Virus record (IMG/VR): IMGVR_UViG_3300034374_007660
Span: 1-35,519 of that record
Length of the DNA: 35,519 bases
Reading direction: 5' to 3' (one strand)
DNA from: a virus
This document shows, one piece after another, positions 1 to 7,500 of this stretch. The position numbers and the translations under genes are program-made. Each line of letters starts with the position of its first letter. Positions within the stretch are counted from its first letter, which is position 1. Below the pieces are notes generated by a model. That model saw only the letters and a list, made by a program, of their open reading frames with translations, was not told where the DNA came from and did not search any database.

Positions 1-42
1 ACGGTCATTTGACTGACCGTTTTGTTGTCATCTACACTGGTC

Positions 43-114
43 TTAAATTTTACAAGACTCACAATCTTCCTCCTCTATTAAATTTAACTCTAACAAAAAC
101 TTCGCACATTCTAT
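43..114 (-). pseudogene. Second, orphan copy of the NrdA C-terminal tail
   Basis: Reading the minus strand in frame gives about 23 codons ending in EEEDCESCKI and a TAA stop, preceded by an in-frame TAA at 115-117. The intact nrdA ends AEDDCESCKI at 897. The two tails share the redox-active CxxC and a run of 13 identical bases, but differ at third codon positions, so this is not a fresh duplication. There is no upstream ATG in frame. It most likely is the original 3' end of nrdA, cut off when the homing endonuclease arrived with its own copy of the tail. Translation is unlikely. Confidence 0.75.
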
Positions 115-154
115 TTAACCTTGCAAAATATTTGATTTTCATCATACTCCAAGA

Positions 155-844
155 TTATGGTTTTGTCCACCCATAACTCCACTTGTATCCTTTACAGTGC
201 TTAAATTTTCCCTCACAAGTATATTTGATATTAGAAGGAGTTGTTCCTACAAATTTAGAAGCATCACTAATAGATTGAAACTCTCTTAAAAAGTTTCCTT
301 CAATATCATACTGAAATACTTTAGTTCTTTTTACATTTGGATTATTTTTGAGTGTTTGAGATGTTTTACTTTTGCTTTCTTCTTTGTGAGATTTTCCAGC
401 AAATCCACAAGGAGATGGTTGTCCTTTTCTCATCTTACTCCATTTTTCTTTTTGTTCTTTTGTGTGTGTTTTATTATAGAATGAATTTTCTTCTCCAATA
501 AATTTGCCTTTTCTTTTTGATGATAAAAGTTCCTTTGTTTCTTCTGTATGAGAATATCCAAGAATTCCGCCATCACCACCAAGAGTTTGGTTATATTCTG
601 GTTTTAATGAAGAAATCCATTCAATTTCTTTTTCACCAAGAATATCAACATCATATCTATCTAATTCCTCAATAATAAAATTATCCTCACCATACTTTCT
701 TAATGCTTTATGGAGGTAAGTTGTTGAACCATTTTTAGAAGCATATAAGTGATTATAAAATCTTGTTGGTAAAGATTTTATGGTTTTCCCAACATATTTT
801 TTATTATTAATTTTATTGGTTATTAGATAGATGCAACCATACAT
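155..844 (-). CDS. GIY-YIG homing endonuclease, free-standing, inserted at the nrdA 3' end
   Basis: The 229-aa product begins with a GIY-YIG nuclease module: CIYLI near residue 5, KYVGKT near 16, a conserved Arg near 28, and Glu/Asn further on in EKEIEW and EYNQTLGG. It continues with NUMOD3-like repeats (GYSHTEETKELLS, NKTHTKEQKEKWS, GKSHKEESKSKTS). It ends with a NUMOD1/IENR-like DNA-binding module (residues about 172-226, ending GYKWSYGW). This is the layout of phage Seg/Mob and I-TevI-related enzymes, which cut a cognate allele and spread by recombination. It lies between intact nrdA and a duplicate nrdA tail. A TATAAATA late promoter lies 23 nt upstream, within a hairpin. No clear ribosome binding site precedes the ATG, so expression is probably low. 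The reading frame is intact. Confidence 0.9.
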   Translation of the reverse strand: MYGCIYLITNKINNKKYVGKTIKSLPTRFYNHLYASKNGSTTYLHKALRKYGEDNFIIEELDRYDVDILGEKEIEWISSLKPEYNQTLGGDGGILGYSHTEETKELLSSKRKGKFIGEENSFYNKTHTKEQKEKWSKMRKGQPSPCGFAGKSHKEESKSKTSQTLKNNPNVKRTKVFQYDIEGNFLREFQSISDASKFVGTTPSNIKYTCEGKFKHCKGYKWSYGWTKP

Positions 845-854
845 AAGATTTATT

Positions 855-882
855 AAAACCTATTACTATTTATAATAATAGG
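855..882 (-). terminator. Hairpin after nrdA with short U-run
   Basis: The 7-bp inverted repeat CCTATTA/TAATAGG (882-876 with 865-859) encloses a 10-nt loop and is followed on the minus strand by TTTT. It lies 15 nt past the nrdA stop. The stem is AT-rich, so it would be a weak terminator. It may instead be an mRNA structure limiting endonuclease translation. A late promoter lies within the loop. Confidence 0.5.
867..874 (-). promoter_or_regulatory. T4-type late promoter TATAAATA
   Basis: Exact match to the T4 late -10 consensus TATAAATA, read by gp55 sigma. It is centred about 26 nt upstream of the endonuclease ATG at 844. It occupies the loop of the hairpin at 859-882. T4 homing endonuclease genes are often preceded by late promoters, so the arrangement is familiar. 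Confidence 0.7.
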
Positions 883-896
883 TCTTTACACTTTCG

Positions 897-3194
897 TCAA
901 ATTTTACAAGATTCGCAATCATCCTCCGCTGTGTTTTCAATGTCAGAAATTAAATTATCTAGTGTTGAATTTGTCTCTTCAATTTCGTCGTTTTTATTGT
1001 CGTATGTGTTTTGATAATATGCTGTTTTCCAACCATAACGATAACAAGTCAAAAGATCTTGTGCCCATAAAGAAATAGGAATCTCATTGTCAGGAAACTT
1101 AGTTGGATTATAACTCCAGTTACCAGAAATTGCCTGATCAAAGAACTTTTGCATCACAGCAACAACATTAATATAACCACGATTGGACTCCATATCCCAA
1201 AGAAGCGTATAATTGCTCTTAAGACTGCTATATTGTGGGACAATCTGCTTGAGAACTCCTTTCTTGGACTTCTTAACGGACAGAAAGGCACGAGGTGGTT
1301 CGATTCCATTTGTTGCGTTTGACACAACGGAACTGCTCTCTGAAGGCATTTGTGCGGACAATGTTGAGTTCCGTACTCCGTACTTCTTGACATCCTCTCT
1401 AAGACCGTCCCAATCGTAATGAAGCTCATTTGGTACGATCTCATCTACATCCTTCTTGTATGTATCAATCGGCAGAATTCCATGTCCATACTTGGTACGA
1501 TGGCTGAATTCACATGATCCTTTTTCTTTGGCAAGATTTACTGTAGCACGAATCAGATAATATTGGAATGCCTCTGAAAGATCATGAATCAGTTTCCAGG
1601 CATTAGGATCGTCATAGAACCACCCGTGCTTGGCAAGATAGTGTGCCAGACCAATATAACCTACTCCAAGGGAACGGCGTGCTTTGGTGGCGCGTTCTGC
1701 TGCTCTGACGGGATATTGCTGAAAATCAATAAGTTCGTCAAGACTCCTAACTGCAAGATCGCACAGAACATCAAGATCCTCCAAAGACCTGATTTTACCA
1801 ATATTAATAGCAGAAAGGATACACAGAGCAATTTCCCCATCTTCATCGTCAATATGCTTGATTGGTTTGGTTGGAAGCGTAATCTCCTGACACAGATTGC
1901 TCATCTCAACTTTATCCATGAAGGAAGAGTGAGAGTTACAATGGTCGATATTCATGATGTAGAGACGACCAGTTTCTGCCCTCTGTTTCAGGATGTCCAG
2001 AATGAGTTCTTGAGCACCAATAGTTTTTCTTGGAATAGACTCATCTTGTTCATAGCCCACATAGAGATCATCAAATGAATCAGTACCAAAAGCATCATAG
2101 AGTCCTGGAACATCATGCGGTGAGAACAGGCTAATCTCTCCATTCTGGATGAAACGCTCATAGAAAAGTTTTGAAATTTGGATGGAGTAGTCAAGTTTTC
2201 TTACTCGATTGTCTTCTGTTCCTTTATTGTTTTTGAGAACAATAATGTCTTCTATTTCTTGGTGCCAGATGGGGAAGTGGACAGTTGCTGATCCACCTCG
2301 TATGCCATTTTGAGTGCAACATCTGACAGTTGCTTCAAACTTTTTGAGAAATGGGACAACACCTGTATGCTGCACTTCTCCACCTCTGATTTTGCTGTTG
2401 ATGCCACGGATTCTACCTGCGTTGATACCGATTCCCGCCCTTTGTGCAACGTATTTACCGATAGCCATATCAGAACTAAAGATGCTATCGAGGGAGTCAT
2501 CAACATCAACAAGAACACAGCTAGCATATTGTCGAAGTGGAGTTCGCACTCCTGCCATGATAGGTGTGGGAATGTTGATTCGGTGTTTTGAGATTGCGTC
2601 ATAATACTTCTTTACGTAATCGAGACGGGTCTCTTTAGGATACTTCGAAAAGATAGTTGCGGCAATCAGAAGATACATGAACTGTGGTGTTTCGTAAAGA
2701 GCACCACTACTTCTGTCTTGCACTAGGTATTTATCCACAACCTGCCGCAATCCGGCATATGTAAACAAAAAGTCACGATCATGATCAATAAATGATTGTA
2801 GTTTATCAAACTCTTCATCAGTGTAAAGGTCCGCAATTTCTGCATCGTAAACACCTTTTTTAATGCATTGGTCCACGTGCTGTTTTACAGTTGGTGTTTC
2901 GTGCATACGACCATACAACTGTTTGCGAAGAGAAAACAGAAGAAGACGTGCTGCCACAAACTGATAGTTGGGATGGTCAAGATCAATCAAATCACTTGCG
3001 GCACGAATCAAAATTTCTTGAATCTTTGCCGTTGGAATGCCATCATAAAACTGAATACCTGATTGAATTTCGACCTGACTTGCAGAGACCCCGGCAAGGT
3101 CTTTACATGCCTCATCAACCATTTTATGAAGTTTATTCAAATCAAGAGGTTCAATAGACCCATTTCTCTTGACAACTTTTGTTCCGTTCGTCAT
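897..3194 (-). CDS. nrdA: Ribonucleoside-diphosphate reductase, large (alpha) subunit, class Ia
   Basis: The 765-aa protein reduces ribonucleoside diphosphates to deoxy forms for phage DNA synthesis, working with NrdB. An ATP-cone-like region is at the N-terminus (VKRNGSIEPLDLNKL). Catalytic positions are visible: C226 (YASCVLVD), N433/C435/E437 (SNLCQEI), C458 (ALCIL), the Tyr pair of the radical path in AYYQNTYD, and the C-terminal redox pair C760/C763 (CESCKI). Length fits the family. The ATG at 3194 overlaps the primase stop as ATGA, so I chose it over a TTG at 3206. The last residues were probably supplied with the endonuclease insertion downstream. nrdB would be expected to the left of the window. 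Confidence 0.97.
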   Translation of the reverse strand: MTNGTKVVKRNGSIEPLDLNKLHKMVDEACKDLAGVSASQVEIQSGIQFYDGIPTAKIQEILIRAASDLIDLDHPNYQFVAARLLLFSLRKQLYGRMHETPTVKQHVDQCIKKGVYDAEIADLYTDEEFDKLQSFIDHDRDFLFTYAGLRQVVDKYLVQDRSSGALYETPQFMYLLIAATIFSKYPKETRLDYVKKYYDAISKHRINIPTPIMAGVRTPLRQYASCVLVDVDDSLDSIFSSDMAIGKYVAQRAGIGINAGRIRGINSKIRGGEVQHTGVVPFLKKFEATVRCCTQNGIRGGSATVHFPIWHQEIEDIIVLKNNKGTEDNRVRKLDYSIQISKLFYERFIQNGEISLFSPHDVPGLYDAFGTDSFDDLYVGYEQDESIPRKTIGAQELILDILKQRAETGRLYIMNIDHCNSHSSFMDKVEMSNLCQEITLPTKPIKHIDDEDGEIALCILSAINIGKIRSLEDLDVLCDLAVRSLDELIDFQQYPVRAAERATKARRSLGVGYIGLAHYLAKHGWFYDDPNAWKLIHDLSEAFQYYLIRATVNLAKEKGSCEFSHRTKYGHGILPIDTYKKDVDEIVPNELHYDWDGLREDVKKYGVRNSTLSAQMPSESSSVVSNATNGIEPPRAFLSVKKSKKGVLKQIVPQYSSLKSNYTLLWDMESNRGYINVVAVMQKFFDQAISGNWSYNPTKFPDNEIPISLWAQDLLTCYRYGWKTAYYQNTYDNKNDEIEETNSTLDNLISDIENTAEDDCESCKI

Positions 3195-4162
3195 ATCTTT
3201 TTCCAATTGTTAAATTTGATCTTTGCTTCCAAACCAGAGTAGGTATTCGATTCTAGCACAGACTGAACATCATGTCCAGCAAGAATCATATCGTTTATAT
3301 CTTTTTCTTTTACGTTGCTTGGCCAGATGACGACGCTTTCATTTCGTTCGATACATCTTTCAATCCTTCCAACAATCTCTCGATTGCGGGGCTCGTTATC
3401 ATAAACAAAAATAATACTGCTTCCTTCAAGACAACGAATGTCACCGTCACTGCCACACAAAGCCACACTATTAGAGACGAAAGTGCTGTCAAAGGGTCCT
3501 TCGACCAAGTAGATAGGTAAGTCTCTATTGATTTTTTCCAGTCCATATATCTTCGGTGCCTCCTCCTGAATCATAATGGTGATATATTTATTGGGAGACT
3601 TATCTAGTGCTCTTCCCTGAAACCCAATCAAATTTTTATCTTCATCGTACATTGGAATGATGATACGCGGTTCATCTCTACCTATGGTGCTAAAAGTCTT
3701 TTTTTGTGTATTTGTCCACCGCTTGAATCCTTCCGCATAGTAAAATTTATCCGGGTCCAATTTTCTATTTTCAAGATATTTCTTCGCAACAGAATTACTT
3801 GATGCCTTTGGAAGATCAATAGATTGTTTGAATACAGGTTTCTTAAAATCAAACTTTGGTTCTTCAACCACAAAGTTTTTGCCAGTGTGCCCTTCCTTGA
3901 ACTTCTCAAGTGTATACTGCTTATGCAGCGTAGTATCCATCTGCTTGAGAAAATTATTCAATGACATACTCGCGCCACAATTATGACACTTAAAGTTTGT
4001 GTTATTTTTGACCTGGTAGAGATATCCCCTTGTCTTATTTTTGTTCTTTTGCGAATCTCCGCAAATAGGACACCGAAAGTTATAGAGATCTGTTTTGACC
4101 TTTTTGAACTTTTGTAGGCGTGAAGAAATCAGACCAATATACTTGGAGTCAACTAGATCCAT
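3191..4162 (-). CDS. 61: DNA primase, T4 gp61-like
   Basis: The 323-aa protein makes the RNA primers for lagging-strand synthesis together with helicase gp41. An N-terminal zinc-binding site is visible: CPIC at 31-34, then CHNC at 59-62. A Toprim-type catalytic core follows, with E221 and D225 in LVEGPFDS and acidic residues near D255 in IFVYDNEP. Length agrees with T4 gp61 (about 340 aa). Its stop overlaps the nrdA start (ATGA), coupling the two genes. In this phage it is separated from gp41 by about 7 kb. Confidence 0.93.
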   Translation of the reverse strand: MDLVDSKYIGLISSRLQKFKKVKTDLYNFRCPICGDSQKNKNKTRGYLYQVKNNTNFKCHNCGASMSLNNFLKQMDTTLHKQYTLEKFKEGHTGKNFVVEEPKFDFKKPVFKQSIDLPKASSNSVAKKYLENRKLDPDKFYYAEGFKRWTNTQKKTFSTIGRDEPRIIIPMYDEDKNLIGFQGRALDKSPNKYITIMIQEEAPKIYGLEKINRDLPIYLVEGPFDSTFVSNSVALCGSDGDIRCLEGSSIIFVYDNEPRNREIVGRIERCIERNESVVIWPSNVKEKDINDMILAGHDVQSVLESNTYSGLEAKIKFNNWKKI

Positions 4163-4175
4163 TACAGAGACAATA

Positions 4176-4583
4176 CTATCGTCTCTCCATTATAACCTGT
4201 GGTGCCTGTTGGGTCAAGGAAAGTGGAAGAATAGTACCGGCACTAATGAGAAGTGCTACAACTACCAAGACTCCACCGATTTGCCAACGAAACTTTGAGA
4301 ATGCTTTTATTTCTGTTTCTATCTTATCAATTCTTTCATGTAAAATCTTATGATCTTTCTCGCTATCTTCCTTTAACTCATCAATCATTTTAATAATGAG
4401 AGAATCAGTCTTCATACTCTGCTCAATTCTCTCATCATGTTTCGTGAGAATTTGAGCAATACGATTATTACCTTCTGATATCTTTTCTACTGCTGATTCT
4501 AGTTTCGAAAGCATCTCTCTCGAAAGATCTTCATAGATTCCAAGCTTTGATTCCAGAACAGCAACTTTTGAATCTGAAAACAT
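4176..4583 (-). CDS. Coiled-coil protein with one C-terminal membrane segment
   Basis: The 135-aa protein has a long charged helix (residues about 5-95) with heptad-like spacing, then one hydrophobic segment (about 101-124, GGVLVVVALLISAG) and a short tail. This layout resembles XhlA-type and other tail-anchored phage membrane proteins, but sequence alone does not establish a lysis or membrane role. It starts 1 nt after the previous ORF stops and ends 13 nt before the primase. I cannot assign a function. Confidence 0.7.
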   Translation of the reverse strand: MFSDSKVAVLESKLGIYEDLSREMLSKLESAVEKISEGNNRIAQILTKHDERIEQSMKTDSLIIKMIDELKEDSEKDHKILHERIDKIETEIKAFSKFRWQIGGVLVVVALLISAGTILPLSLTQQAPQVIMERR

Positions 4584-4584
4584 T

Positions 4585-4788
4585 TTACTTATTGCTCCAA
4601 CGTTTCCTTGCTCCTGGCATCAAACCTCTGGCAATTATGGGAGGTCTTTTTTTCTTTTTATTTAAATAAACAGGAGGAGTTTCTGTTTCTGGATTAAACC
4701 CCAAAGAACTTGCTCCACTCACATTAGCAATTGAAGATCCTTCTTCCTTTAGTTCTCTAACAATTTTAATAATTTTTTCTATGTCCAT
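4585..4788 (-). CDS. Small basic hypothetical protein, 67 aa
   Basis: The ATG at 4788 shares its A with the TAA stop of the upstream gene (TAATG), which favours it over a TTG at 4815. The product has an acidic helix at the N-terminus, a middle section GFNPETETPPV, and a basic tail (NKKKKRPPI, GARKRWSNK) that could bind nucleic acid or membrane. No family is recognised. Confidence 0.65.
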   Translation of the reverse strand: MDIEKIIKIVRELKEEGSSIANVSGASSLGFNPETETPPVYLNKKKKRPPIIARGLMPGARKRWSNK

Positions 4789-5159
4789 TAGAGTTTCTTT
4801 AATTTCAGGAGACAAGTTGAATCTTCTTCTATATCATGTATCTGAGTTTTTGGATACTCGGGAATTCTATTCAAATAGACCAAAAAACTTTTTAATGGTG
4901 ACCACAATTCTTTTTCCAAATTATAGAATAATAAAGGAACAGCAGCATCATTAAAAACATTAAAGAGAACAATTAAATGATTCAAAATAAGGTGTATTTT
5001 AATTTCACCAGTACTTTGATACCTTTTCAAAAGTCTCTTTATATAACGTATTCTTTTTAAATCGTTCTCAAAATCTTCCATTGTAACTGCTTGGGGATTA
5101 TCGTAGAATTTTATGGCGAAGAGTAAATAATTACCCTCATTCAATTCATCAAATTTCAT
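4788..5159 (-). CDS. Conserved phage hypothetical protein, 123 aa
   Basis: The sequence is predicted largely alpha-helical. It has the pattern RIRYIKRLLKRYQSTGEIKI followed by a hydrophobic helix (LILNHLIVLFNVFND). Proteins with this pattern are common and uncharacterised in T4-like marine phages. A ribosome binding site (AAAGGG) precedes the ATG. It is coupled to the next gene by TAATG. The hydrophobic stretch is interrupted by charged or polar residues and looks like a buried core helix rather than a membrane span. Confidence 0.7.
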   Translation of the reverse strand: MKFDELNEGNYLLFAIKFYDNPQAVTMEDFENDLKRIRYIKRLLKRYQSTGEIKIHLILNHLIVLFNVFNDAAVPLLFYNLEKELWSPLKSFLVYLNRIPEYPKTQIHDIEEDSTCLLKLKKL

Positions 5160-5175
5160 ACATCACCCTTTAATA

Positions 5176-5817
5176 TCAGCTAGCAGTATCTGGATATTGA
5201 GTATCGTCAGCAATAATAGAACCATCAGCATCATTCTGAATACCGCCATTACCATCGGCATCGGCACTCATTGCAACAAATGTTTCAGTCTTAACTCTGA
5301 GATTGCCATGCATATCCATGTAAGTTGTAACACCAACCCAACCAGCATGTGCAGGAGCATACTTGCGTGCATCGCCAGTTGCAGTATTAGCAACTCCAAC
5401 TTCTGTAGTATCTACACCATAAATGGATGATGTGAAAAGTTTTGTATATCCATCTGGTCCAGTCTTTGTTGCATCAGCAGCTGCTTTTGCCTCTGGAGCA
5501 ATATATCCAGAATCAGTTATTGTATAAAGAGGTTCTTCAGAAATAGCATATGATGCTCCGGCAGGAACAGTTGTAAGTCCAACAACAAAACCACTAGTGC
5601 TATCAATATTCATAGTGGTAGAAGTAATACCACCAGTAATTACGGCATAACCATATGTTGCTCCAGCACCAACAGTAATTACGGCACCAGTATTAATTCC
5701 TGAACTTGAAGTAGTAAAGGTAACTACACCTACCGTTCCAGTTACTTGCTTTGTATCGAAATTGACGGCAATAGTACCATCATTATAAACCAAATCTTTA
5801 TTGCCCCAAAGAGCCAT
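5176..5817 (-). CDS. Probable virion structural protein (Gly/Thr/Val-rich)
   Basis: The 213-aa protein is beta-rich and almost free of Cys, with repeated TGAVITVGAG/TGGITSTT-type strands and a C-terminal HAGWVGVTTYMDMHGNLRVK section. I recognise this MALWGNKDLVY-type protein as recurring in cyanomyoviruses, where I understand it to be virion-associated; that is recall, not a search. An exact late promoter about 32 nt upstream and a strong ribosome binding site (AAGGG) fit abundant late expression. The tail is Asp-rich (DADGNGG, NDADGS), which might bind calcium. Exact position in the particle is unknown. Confidence 0.75.
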   Translation of the reverse strand: MALWGNKDLVYNDGTIAVNFDTKQVTGTVGVVTFTTSSSGINTGAVITVGAGATYGYAVITGGITSTTMNIDSTSGFVVGLTTVPAGASYAISEEPLYTITDSGYIAPEAKAAADATKTGPDGYTKLFTSSIYGVDTTEVGVANTATGDARKYAPAHAGWVGVTTYMDMHGNLRVKTETFVAMSADADGNGGIQNDADGSIIADDTQYPDTAS

Positions 5818-5848
5818 GTTCCCTTACCTATAATTCTTTTTATACAGA

Positions 5849-5856
5849 TATTTATA
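5849..5856 (-). promoter_or_regulatory. T4-type late promoter TATAAATA
   Basis: Exact TATAAATA about 32 nt upstream of the ATG at 5817. Its first T is the last T of the U-run of the terminator at 5856-5880, so stop and restart signals are fused. Confidence 0.8.
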
Positions 5857-5880
5857 AAAAAAGGAGACCCTAAGGTCTCC
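5856..5880 (-). terminator. Rho-independent terminator after the 66-aa ORF
   Basis: Perfect 7-bp stem GGAGACC/GGTCTCC (5863-5869 with 5874-5880), 4-nt loop, followed on the minus strand by seven T residues. It lies 5 nt past the stop of the gene at 5886. Confidence 0.85.
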
Positions 5881-5885
5881 AAATA

Positions 5886-6086
5886 TCACTCTTCTCTTGC
5901 TTTAATTGCCTTCGTAACAACCTCTAAAAGTTGATCGTCCATATCAGTCTTGGTCAGTTTTACTGCTTTTTCAAGAATAACTAAACAAATATCAATCAGT
6001 TTTTCTCCAAGTTCCTCATTTTCCGGAATCTTGGCAACGGCATCAGAGATAATTTTTGATGCTAATGGAAGAAGAAATGCAAGCAT
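5886..6086 (-). CDS. Small protein with hydrophobic N-terminus, 66 aa
   Basis: The first 15 residues are hydrophobic (MLAFLLPLASKIISD), followed by a charged amphipathic helix and TKTDMDDQLLEVVTKAIKAREE. The hydrophobic part is short for a full membrane span. A holin-like or membrane-associated role is possible but not shown. The start codon lies inside a 10-bp hairpin (6085-6111) in the mRNA. Transcription ends in a clear terminator immediately downstream. Confidence 0.7.
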   Translation of the reverse strand: MLAFLLPLASKIISDAVAKIPENEELGEKLIDICLVILEKAVKLTKTDMDDQLLEVVTKAIKAREE

Positions 6087-6111
6087 AGTAGTAGTGGCAA
6101 CCTACTACTAT
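6085..6111 (-). promoter_or_regulatory. Hairpin enclosing the start codon of the 66-aa gene
   Basis: The arms ATAGTAGTAG and CTACTACTAT (plus strand 6085-6094 and 6102-6111) pair perfectly over 10 bp with a 7-nt loop. Two bases of the ATG (6086-6085) are in the stem. The only AGG that could serve as ribosome binding site is at the edge of the loop. The structure should reduce translation initiation. Confidence 0.5.
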
Positions 6112-6128
6112 ATATCATGCTCTTACTC

Positions 6129-7484
6129 TTATAGGCGGGGAGCCGGATTATTCTTATTTTTGGTATTTATTTTCTTTAGTCTGTCAGCATGATATTTGTC
6201 CAATTTATCCTTGAGAAGTGCGACTGCATCCATTCTCTTTGCCCCTAATCTGGCAAGTTTTTTCTCATCACCTGGATCATCTTTAGATTCTATTATTTTA
6301 TCTTCATCCATACAATCTTTTACAGAACTTGAAGTGGCAATTTTATCAAAATCCTTTTCCAATTTTTGAGGGTCAGTGAGAACCATAGGATTTTTTATCC
6401 CAAGACCAGATCTCAATTTATTTTTAAGCATTTCTCTATACGCTTTATCAGATCTAGCATCTCTTTTTTCTTCCTTTTCTTCTTTCACTTTTTCTGGAAG
6501 ACCTTCATGCTTTGTTTTTGCAAATTTCTTTGCTTCCTTTTCACTCATGCCTTTTGCTGCCTTTTCAACTTCAGGGGATGCTGGTGTTTCACCTTTTTTT
6601 GCCGCATAAACCATACCCATAAATTTTTGTTGTGCTCTACTTAAAGCTTTTTCAGTGATGAAAGGACCTTCCATTTCATTTGAATTCATTTGATAATTAT
6701 TTTTGTTAGATCCTGGAGCATTGGGCATCACGGTAACATTATTTTTTCCTTTCATAATTTTTATTTCTTTTCTATCATTCTCAGTCTCTGACTCAGCTTC
6801 ATGAATAAATTCTTCTTTGGCAATTTCCTTGCCAATTTTTTCGCGACGATTCTTGAGATATGAATCTGTCTTATCTACCTTACCATCATTATTAACATCT
6901 GAATCCTCTTTACCTACAGGATCTAAACCTCCAGACTTTTTCTTTTTTCCCTCATATGGTTCACCATAACCAGTCATTTCAACTTCAGAAATATTTGGAT
7001 TTTGGCGAAGATCATTTATTTTTTGGCGAGTTGCCATTCTAACATAAGTACGACCATCCTTTCCTGTTACTCTTACTTTATATTTCTTCTCTCCAGTGTT
7101 TTGCATCTCTTGCTCATAAACTAAACTTACTTCATCATCAATAACCTCATTATCAACAAAAACCTTATACAACGCACTTGCAACACTTAAAGATGCTGTT
7201 TCTTGAATTTGATAATCTTCTCTCATACCATTTTTTCCAAACAACATCCCCTTTACAACTTCTCTTTCTTGCTGACTTAAACTACTATTTTGAAGATATT
7301 GTGAATATGCCTGACGAAGGGGAATTTCTTCTCTTCTTGCTCTGTAACGAATATCATAAACTGCCTGCTTTGCTTTTTTGGCAGGATCTGTTTGTTTTCT
7401 ATTTTCCAATTCTTTTCCTTTAGAACTTGAAGCACCTGCAGGATGCTTTCTTGCAGGAAGTTCTTCGGCAATATTCCTTTTCAT
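6129..7484 (-). CDS. Probable virion/prohead protein with Ca-binding loop and DUF3008-like module
   Basis: The 451-aa protein is highly charged. Residues 196-207 ([12 protein letters not shown]) form a dockerin/EF-hand type calcium loop. Residues about 280-333 ([42 protein letters not shown]) match the DUF3008 pattern. A section EEFIHEA at 224-230 resembles the I-x-E|A site cut by T4 prohead protease gp21. The C-terminus is Lys/Asp-rich. Together with neighbours this suggests an internal or scaffold-type head protein, but that is inference. A weak late-promoter variant lies 30 nt upstream of the start. Confidence 0.72.
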   Translation of the reverse strand: MKRNIAEELPARKHPAGASSSKGKELENRKQTDPAKKAKQAVYDIRYRARREEIPLRQAYSQYLQNSSLSQQEREVVKGMLFGKNGMREDYQIQETASLSVASALYKVFVDNEVIDDEVSLVYEQEMQNTGEKKYKVRVTGKDGRTYVRMATRQKINDLRQNPNISEVEMTGYGEPYEGKKKKSGGLDPVGKEDSDVNNDGKVDKTDSYLKNRREKIGKEIAKEEFIHEAESETENDRKEIKIMKGKNNVTVMPNAPGSNKNNYQMNSNEMEGPFITEKALSRAQQKFMGMVYAAKKGETPASPEVEKAAKGMSEKEAKKFAKTKHEGLPEKVKEEKEEKRDARSDKAYREMLKNKLRSGLGIKNPMVLTDPQKLEKDFDKIATSSSVKDCMDEDKIIESKDDPGDEKKLARLGAKRMDAVALLKDKLDKYHADRLKKINTKNKNNPAPRL

Positions 7485-7500
7485 GAGAAAATTTTACTTC

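Noticed and set aside
1-20. Palindrome acggtca/tgaccgt as a terminator after the nrdA tail
   Set aside because: The stem is good, but any U-run on the minus strand lies outside the window, and an ATG at 8-6 (ATGACCG) may be the start of the next gene. It cannot be decided.
1584-2078. 164-codon plus-strand frame inside nrdA
   Set aside because: It lies opposite the catalytic region of NrdA and shows no protein-like pattern.
897-3194. Intein or intron in nrdA, gp43 or other replication genes
   Set aside because: All frames are continuous, family length is normal and no splice-junction motifs are seen.
3195-3206. TTG start extending NrdA by four residues
   Set aside because: The ATG at 3194 overlaps the primase stop as ATGA and is preceded by GGAA.
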